64,000 nt of DNA from assembly GCA_029212615.1 (NCBI GenBank), contig JARGPJ010000004.1, forward strand, positions 1 to 64,000, written 5' to 3'. Under the pieces are notes generated by a model. It was not told where the DNA came from. It saw nothing but the letters and a program-made list of their open reading frames with translations, and ran no database searches. Both the position numbers and the translations under genes were made by a program. The stretch is from Verrucomicrobiales bacterium. GTDB lineage: Bacteria; Verrucomicrobiota; Verrucomicrobiia; Verrucomicrobiales; DEV007. This document shows, piece by piece, positions 59,202-64,000 of this stretch; the first letter of the stretch is position 1, and every line of letters begins with the position of its first letter.

Positions 59202-62200
59202 TCACCAGGTGAAAGTAATGACTTTCTGTTGATGTCGTGACGTCGCAGTCGACACGATTTTCAACCAGATATCATCAGTGGCGGTTTCCACATAATAACT
59301 GGTTGATGTCGCATCGAGAAGATCACCGTAGGTCATTTCCTCAGTCGCATTCCCGACCACTGCCCCGATCAGATCCATATCTATAAAACGAAGCAGCGCC
59401 TCGTCACCTGCTTCACTATCGCGGTAATGAAGGTTTACCCCTCCATCAGCAACGAGACCAGTTGGAAAATCTACCTGGGTCCAATGATACCCACTACCGG
59501 AGAAATCACTGTTCGCGGCGATTACAAAACACCGGTTTCCGTGAGCATATTCTTCATTTGTTGATCCCTCTGTCAATAATCCCATCCCTTCCTTACCCAG
59601 ACTCATCGTCATTTCGGACGCGGTAATATTGACATCGTATTCATCCTTAAAGATAAAATTCGTCGAAATATATTCCAATGACGTTATATGAGCCTCGCTC
59701 CAGTTTGTGGGCTGAACATACTCGTCAGTGGTTGAACGAAGAGAACCATGCGCGGTCGTAACCCTGGCCCCGCCGGAAACACCGGTAAGACTCCCGTCCA
59801 AATCCATAATCACATCCATTTCGTGCGCGACCAACCCTGAGGTGCTTACCGGGGAGAATGCCATATTCGGAAGCCCAACATGATCGTAGGTGTTACCGGA
59901 GAAAATCCAGTTTGAGCGATTACCCGCTCCCCCAAAGTTGCGAACCAGGGTGCTTGTCCCCTGGTCGTAACCATCGTAATGATTATCTATAAAACGACCG
60001 GGTCCATCATATAAAACAACTGCGGTGGTGACGGTCGATCCACCGTCAAGTAATTCGTCAGTGTAGTCCACAAACAAGCTTTCCCGCAAGGTCTGATAGG
60101 AAGCCAGCATCGTCTGCCACTTGTTATCGAGCAATCTTGCATTAAGAAATTCAATTTCACCGTCCTCTGAACCCATGCCTGTGTAGATAGCTGTATTATT
60201 TCCGACGGTGGTGAAACCTTCCAGGATCTGAAGTTCACCGGGCGTCCAGGGAACATTTTTGATGATGGCGAAAGTAACAGGATCAATCGAGTCATTTATA
60301 TCAATACCCAATGCGCTACTGAAAGATTTGTTGTCGGCGAATGAAACAATACTGTTCTCTCTCGGCTTGATGGTATCGAATCGGTCATCGCCGGCTGAAG
60401 GCCCGGTAGGGTTCTCCGGCAAAGCAAACCAATAGCCTGACCCCTCGGTACCCGCCGCAATATTGTCATCGATCGTATTCTTCGGATTCGTGATCCAGAA
60501 TGACGACGGGCTCCGGTTCTGATCTTCGTTATGTGAATTATCACTCGGTATGACTTCATCACCCGGGTCAGGCTGGATCGTCCCCAAAACGAGATTTTCA
60601 CGAATGAAATTGTCTTCCTCAGACCCGTCTTCAAGAAAAATTCCGTGACCGAGATGATCATAGGCAACATTTCGATCCACCTCGACTTTATGTGTGCCGT
60701 GAATCGTGATCGCCCGATTGTAGGATTCGTGAACGCTGCAATCCCGGATGAATTGTCCTTCTCCGTCTTCTCCTAACATATGCCAATGAAACGGGTAGCG
60801 ACCAAGCATACGTTTCTGACCCATGCTGAACAACTGGACCCCGGAAAGACGTCCGATGCCATAACCGCCCATTCCATCATGCGCACCCATGATCATGATA
60901 TGCCCACCAAAATCAGGCTCGGTTCCGATGTACCCTTCTACTTTCAGATTACGTGTCAGTAAACCAACATACGCCCTCGTTTCGACATCCCATGGATCCT
61001 CACCGGGTCTTGTAAAAGTCCGCGTCACTCCGAGATGATCATAATCAAGATCGGAATCCAAAACGAACTCGGTCACTTCGCTCGAAATGACGTTGATTGA
61101 ATCAATCGTCCTGACCTCAGCTTCATCCCAGCCAAAACTGGCTGGCGTAGGGCTGACAATCCCACTTTTTGTCGGTGTAATCACAATTTCGTCGCCAACC
61201 CGCCAGCCACTGACGTTACGAACTCGAATCGTATCATTATCTTCCGACACCGTTACGTCGAGGAGCCCCCAACTTGTTGCTTCGCGTCCATGAAGGTCCA
61301 GTACTCCACCCATCTGTGCTCCGATAAATTTAGTCCCGAAATCCTCGATATTTTGTGCGGTGTTATTCCCTTTAAGCAATATTTCAAAATCTTCTTCATG
61401 TCTGACGTTCTCAGTTCCGACTTGAAACCTGGCCTCAGACCCATCGATCAGAATCATCCGCGTTTCGAGACTGGTGGCTTCCTCGAGAACTCCGAGATGA
61501 CCCTTTACGAGTATATATCCCGCAAGGGCTTCCTCATCTTCCGGTATCGCGACGCTGACGCCTTCAGGAATTTCAACCACATCAGCCCAGTCATCCGGCG
61601 CCCCTGACTCCTCCCAGGTCGAATTGGATGTCCAATCGCCCACGGTGTCGGCCCATACTCGATCAATAATGGCGGAGTTGGGACCATAAGTATGCCCTTC
61701 AATGCGAACCGTCATGGTTCCTCCTGAATGCCGAAAAGGACGACTGGAGTATTCACGGATTGAATCATCTGCCAAAACCTCGTCGAACACCGTGACACCA
61801 TCCACTTTCACCCGGATTTGCTGCTCCTCGTCTGTATCACGCTGTACTCCCTCAAAACGAATCTGATAGATACCTGCTGTTTTGGATGGGCTGACTTCCA
61901 CCCACGATATGTCTCCCTGAAGAAAGAGCGCATATTCAAGACCCGGTATGTCAGCGAAATTTTCGGCGAAAGCGTACCCTTCTTTCGTAATTCCCGACCC
62001 CCACGGAGAAAAGGTCCAGCCATTCCAGACTGCATCATGAAGGTATTCAAAGGAAGTAATGTCATCTTCTTCAAAGTTACCTCCAGTGAACATTGCGCTT
62101 CCTCCAATGTCCTGGGCAGTGAAAGTGGTAGTAGGAAATGGCGTCGCCGCCAGTGGCAAAGCAAAAAGCCCGAAGACGCTGCAAGCTGTCAATGCAGACA

Positions 62201-62228
62201 AGCATTTGATCGTGTTAGTATTGGTCAT
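59202..62228 (-). CDS. secreted G8/parallel beta-helix protein related to animal CEMIP/TMEM2
   Basis: This is an exported protein of 1008 residues. A signal peptide (SALTACSVFGLFALPLAA) spans about 11-28. Residues 35-190 look like a CBM/PA14-like sandwich (GIYQIRFEGVQRDTDEEQQIRVKVDGVTVFDE). Residues 197-320 fit a G8 domain: GDWTSNSTWEESGAPDDWADVVEIP, then GYILVKGHLGVLEE and GGVLDLHGREATSW. Residues 340-700 match CEMIP/TMEM2 in order: GWRVGDEIVITPT, VGLLTRNLKVEGY, GHIMIMG, SMGQKRMLGRYPFHWHMLG, ITIHGTHKVEVDRNVAYDHLGHGIFLEDGSEEDN, PSSFWITNPKN and GSGYWFALPENPTGPS. Those animal proteins degrade or bind hyaluronan. I infer a polysaccharide-active enzyme or adhesin. The catalytic residues are not established. 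Confidence 0.82.
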   Translation of the reverse strand: MTNTNTIKCLSALTACSVFGLFALPLAATPFPTTTFTAQDIGGSAMFTGGNFEEDDITSFEYLHDAVWNGWTFSPWGSGITKEGYAFAENFADIPGLEYALFLQGDISWVEVSPSKTAGIYQIRFEGVQRDTDEEQQIRVKVDGVTVFDEVLADDSIREYSSRPFRHSGGTMTVRIEGHTYGPNSAIIDRVWADTVGDWTSNSTWEESGAPDDWADVVEIPEGVSVAIPEDEEALAGYILVKGHLGVLEEATSLETRMILIDGSEARFQVGTENVRHEEDFEILLKGNNTAQNIEDFGTKFIGAQMGGVLDLHGREATSWGLLDVTVSEDNDTIRVRNVSGWRVGDEIVITPTKSGIVSPTPASFGWDEAEVRTIDSINVISSEVTEFVLDSDLDYDHLGVTRTFTRPGEDPWDVETRAYVGLLTRNLKVEGYIGTEPDFGGHIMIMGAHDGMGGYGIGRLSGVQLFSMGQKRMLGRYPFHWHMLGEDGEGQFIRDCSVHESYNRAITIHGTHKVEVDRNVAYDHLGHGIFLEDGSEEDNFIRENLVLGTIQPDPGDEVIPSDNSHNEDQNRSPSSFWITNPKNTIDDNIAAGTEGSGYWFALPENPTGPSAGDDRFDTIKPRENSIVSFADNKSFSSALGIDINDSIDPVTFAIIKNVPWTPGELQILEGFTTVGNNTAIYTGMGSEDGEIEFLNARLLDNKWQTMLASYQTLRESLFVDYTDELLDGGSTVTTAVVLYDGPGRFIDNHYDGYDQGTSTLVRNFGGAGNRSNWIFSGNTYDHVGLPNMAFSPVSTSGLVAHEMDVIMDLDGSLTGVSGGARVTTAHGSLRSTTDEYVQPTNWSEAHITSLEYISTNFIFKDEYDVNITASEMTMSLGKEGMGLLTEGSTNEEYAHGNRCFVIAANSDFSGSGYHWTQVDFPTGLVADGGVNLHYRDSEAGDEALLRFIDMDLIGAVVGNATEEMTYGDLLDATSTSYYVETATDDIWLKIVSTATSRHQQKVITFTW

Positions 62229-62262
62229 GATGTTAGGAGGAGAGGAAAAGTAAAATCAGGTC

Positions 62263-63153
62263 TCAACGTTCATAGGTTGAGTCACCCTGACGCCGCTGAA
62301 ATGCTTCGTAGTCTTGACGCGAAGTCACTTCAAACGTCCACGAGCCCCCTTCCGGGATGTCTCCGACGAAGTTGCGCAAGTCCGTTTCGAGGCGTTCGCC
62401 GGCAACACCCGAAAGGTAATCACCATCTGCGAGCAGAGCATAAATTCGCAGGCGAACCCCGTCAGATCGTTGCTCTGCACGTTCCATCGCAATGCGGGCA
62501 AACGACTCTGCGTTTCGCAATTTCGGCAATTCTTCGCGCACAATGATTTCTGCATGCTGATCAGAAATACTGGCCATCATTCCTGAAAAAACCGGTGTCG
62601 TCGGATTCTCTTTGAATTCGGTCATCCACGATCGGGTGACAAATTTATTCTCTTCAAAAATAATTTGCCGCTCCATGTAATTCACTGCTCGCTGAGGATC
62701 GTCGAAGATCTTGGCAAGAGCCTCACGCTCTCGAATTCGCAGATTGTTATTTACAACGTCATCGTCCACCCCCGGAGAAAGACGGGGCCATTCCAATCCG
62801 GCAGCCTTCAGAATTCTCGCCGCCTCATCAAAATCAAAATGATGAAGGTGAGAATGCGAATAGTTGGAGAACGAGACTTCTTCCTCATCAGCCTCATCAA
62901 CTTCATCACCACGAACCGGAGTGACGACAGAAATGCAAACGTCGGAGTCATCAGATTCCAATAAGGTAACCGCCCCATCCCCGGGGGAAAGCGCTCCCGA
63001 AACGGCCTCGCTCTCCTCAGCAACTTTATCCTTCGCAGGCTTAAAGACAGCTAAGCCAACACCAACAATCAGACAGATGAGCGGGAGACCAATCCGCCAA
63101 TCGAACCACCTCCCACTGCGTAAAATCCCACGAGGATATTGTGCTTGCCCCAT
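62263..63153 (-). CDS. membrane-anchored protein of unknown function
   Basis: This 296-residue hypothetical protein has one transmembrane helix near residues 21-38 (RIGLPLICLIVGVGLAVF). An acidic, low-complexity linker follows, rich in Asp and Glu (DEVDEADEEEVSF). A His/Phe patch (SHSHLHHFDFDEAARILKAAGLEWPRL) leads to a helical C-terminal domain with repeated charged helices (REREALAKIFDDPQRAVNYMERQIIFEE). No catalytic motif is visible. It lies 34 bp upstream of the G8 protein gene on the same strand, so it may be cotranscribed with it. I cannot name a family. Confidence 0.6.
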   Translation of the reverse strand: MGQAQYPRGILRSGRWFDWRIGLPLICLIVGVGLAVFKPAKDKVAEESEAVSGALSPGDGAVTLLESDDSDVCISVVTPVRGDEVDEADEEEVSFSNYSHSHLHHFDFDEAARILKAAGLEWPRLSPGVDDDVVNNNLRIREREALAKIFDDPQRAVNYMERQIIFEENKFVTRSWMTEFKENPTTPVFSGMMASISDQHAEIIVREELPKLRNAESFARIAMERAEQRSDGVRLRIYALLADGDYLSGVAGERLETDLRNFVGDIPEGGSWTFEVTSRQDYEAFQRRQGDSTYER

Positions 63154-63266
63154 GGGAACATGATCAGACCACCAATCGCCACAACTGTGAATGCCTTACT
63201 CGGCCAATTAAATATCCCTAACAGAAATCAACTGCTAACAAACAGCTCAAAATACTTCTAACCGAC

Positions 63267-63965
63267 CTACAATCCCCAGGCCCCGCGATCGGCCTTTTGC
63301 GCTTTTCGCTCGAGATCCCTGAGCATGTCCCGATGATCAAAGAACTTCTTTCCATCGGGAGTGGGAACCGGATTCTGCTTGGATCCCGGCCCTTTGGTGT
63401 GAATGCGGGCGAGCCCGTTTTCAACGAGCTTTGAGCCGAAGTAGCTGCCATCCGCGAGTTCGACAAAACCGTAGTAGCGATCCCCATCGTAAACTTCTTC
63501 CCAGTAAGTGTAGACGGTGAAATTCTTACCTTTCAACTCCCGCTCCATGAACAGCTTAGCGGCTTTTCCCACCTCGACAGCCTGTTCCGATGAAATGCCG
63601 CCCATTTCCCGGGCCTGATCGGCGACGCGGCGCTGCTGATTTTCGTATCGATCACTGAGATACTTTTCGGGAGCATCCACAAAGTAGAGCCTCAGCTGAA
63701 TCTTCCGCCCACCGAGATCGACGAAAAAACTGTCCCCGTCGTTCCCTTCATCGTTGATGAGTTTCGCTCCCGCAAATTTGTCGTAGCCGTTTACCTTAGC
63801 CGAAGCAGCCTGGCCGCCGAGCGGATCTTTCTTAAGTACCGCTGACCCACTATCACTCTGCGAAGACGTGCTGGTCGTGCCACCGGTTTCCTGCCCGCGC
63901 TTAAGATAGACAACACCGGCGACCACGAGAATAACGACGAGTCGGATAATACGGGCCTTTTTCAT
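63267..63965 (-). CDS. membrane-anchored staphylococcal-nuclease-like protein
   Basis: This is a 232-residue exported or anchored nuclease-like protein. An N-terminal helix (ARIIRLVVILVVAGVVYL) is followed by a Ser/Thr/Gly-rich linker. The SNase fold then follows: INDEGNDGDSFFVDLGGRKIQLRLYFVDAPEKYLSDRYENQQRR with the substrate-binding Asp and Arg, YTYWEEVYDGDRYYGFVELADGSYFGSKLVENGLARI with the second conserved Glu and Arg, and a Trp/Gly-rich end. Calcium-dependent thermonucleases share these blocks, so it may degrade nucleic acids outside the cytoplasm. The ATG at 63965 is chosen over a frame that opens at 63977. Confidence 0.85.
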   Translation of the reverse strand: MKKARIIRLVVILVVAGVVYLKRGQETGGTTSTSSQSDSGSAVLKKDPLGGQAASAKVNGYDKFAGAKLINDEGNDGDSFFVDLGGRKIQLRLYFVDAPEKYLSDRYENQQRRVADQAREMGGISSEQAVEVGKAAKLFMERELKGKNFTVYTYWEEVYDGDRYYGFVELADGSYFGSKLVENGLARIHTKGPGSKQNPVPTPDGKKFFDHRDMLRDLERKAQKADRGAWGL

Positions 63966-64000
63966 CACTTGAAACAATTCAGTCTTTCTTCTCCTGGACT

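Overview
The window looks like chromosomal DNA of a marine member of the PVC superphylum, most likely Verrucomicrobiota (Rubritalea/Roseibacillus-like Verrucomicrobiales). The grounds are three secreted sulfatases, several BD-FAE-type secreted esterases (some fused to EF-hands or a second hydrolase), a sialate-O-acetylesterase-like protein, a bacterial SUI1/eIF1-like protein, an archaeal/eukaryotic-type prolyl-tRNA synthetase, and a C30 carotenoid cluster ending in glycosyl and acyl transfer. This assignment is inference from gene content; there is no rRNA. One tRNA (Gly-TCC) was found. No phage, CRISPR array or plasmid backbone was seen, and no classical transcription factor or sensor kinase was recognised.

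Layout. 0-4.6 kb: small membrane proteins, a MATE exporter, PPK2 and a nitroreductase. 4.6-9.6 kb: polysaccharide-directed secreted enzymes (sulfatase-DUF1080 fusion, SASA esterase, second sulfatase) with RidA. 9.6-19.5 kb: 3D-domain protein, lipase-like lipoprotein, redoxin, SUI1, three secreted esterases and an MFS carrier. 19.5-26.8 kb: EF-hand lipoprotein, FadL-like porin, a hydrolase and an RND efflux pair. 26.8-39.3 kb: DUF2721, MOSC, ProS, an L,D-transpeptidase, TrxB, a LolA/MMPL pair, a REP-associated (Y1) transposase with related short repeats 6.7 kb away, a haem-motif protein and a rhodanese. 39.5-47.2 kb: crtN-crtP-crtQ-crtO on the minus strand and a divergent aldehyde dehydrogenase, followed by a deiodinase-like gene with an in-frame UGA. 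47-64 kb: LURP-like protein, third sulfatase, tRNA-Gly, ComEC, 3D-domain lipoprotein, Nth, ArgG, Fic, LemA/DUF3137, a large G8/beta-helix protein resembling animal CEMIP/TMEM2, and a secreted nuclease.

The strongest discovery candidate is 45809-47167. A signal peptide and the first half of a thioredoxin-fold domain run into TGA at 46034 and continue in the same frame for 376 more codons. The residues around the TGA (GCLT-U-PPF) match the catalytic motif of iodothyronine deiodinases, and a hairpin with a GGUCU loop lies 24 nt downstream, where a bacterial SECIS element is expected. I read it as one 452-residue secreted selenoprotein: deiodinase-like domain, DsbD-N-like domain, Gly/Lys-rich linker, two EF-hands.

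The carotenoid genes form a staphyloxanthin-type set (CrtN, CrtP, AldH, CrtQ, CrtO) without CrtM, which fits the route that starts from squalene and would give acylated glycosyl esters of C30 carotenoic acids.
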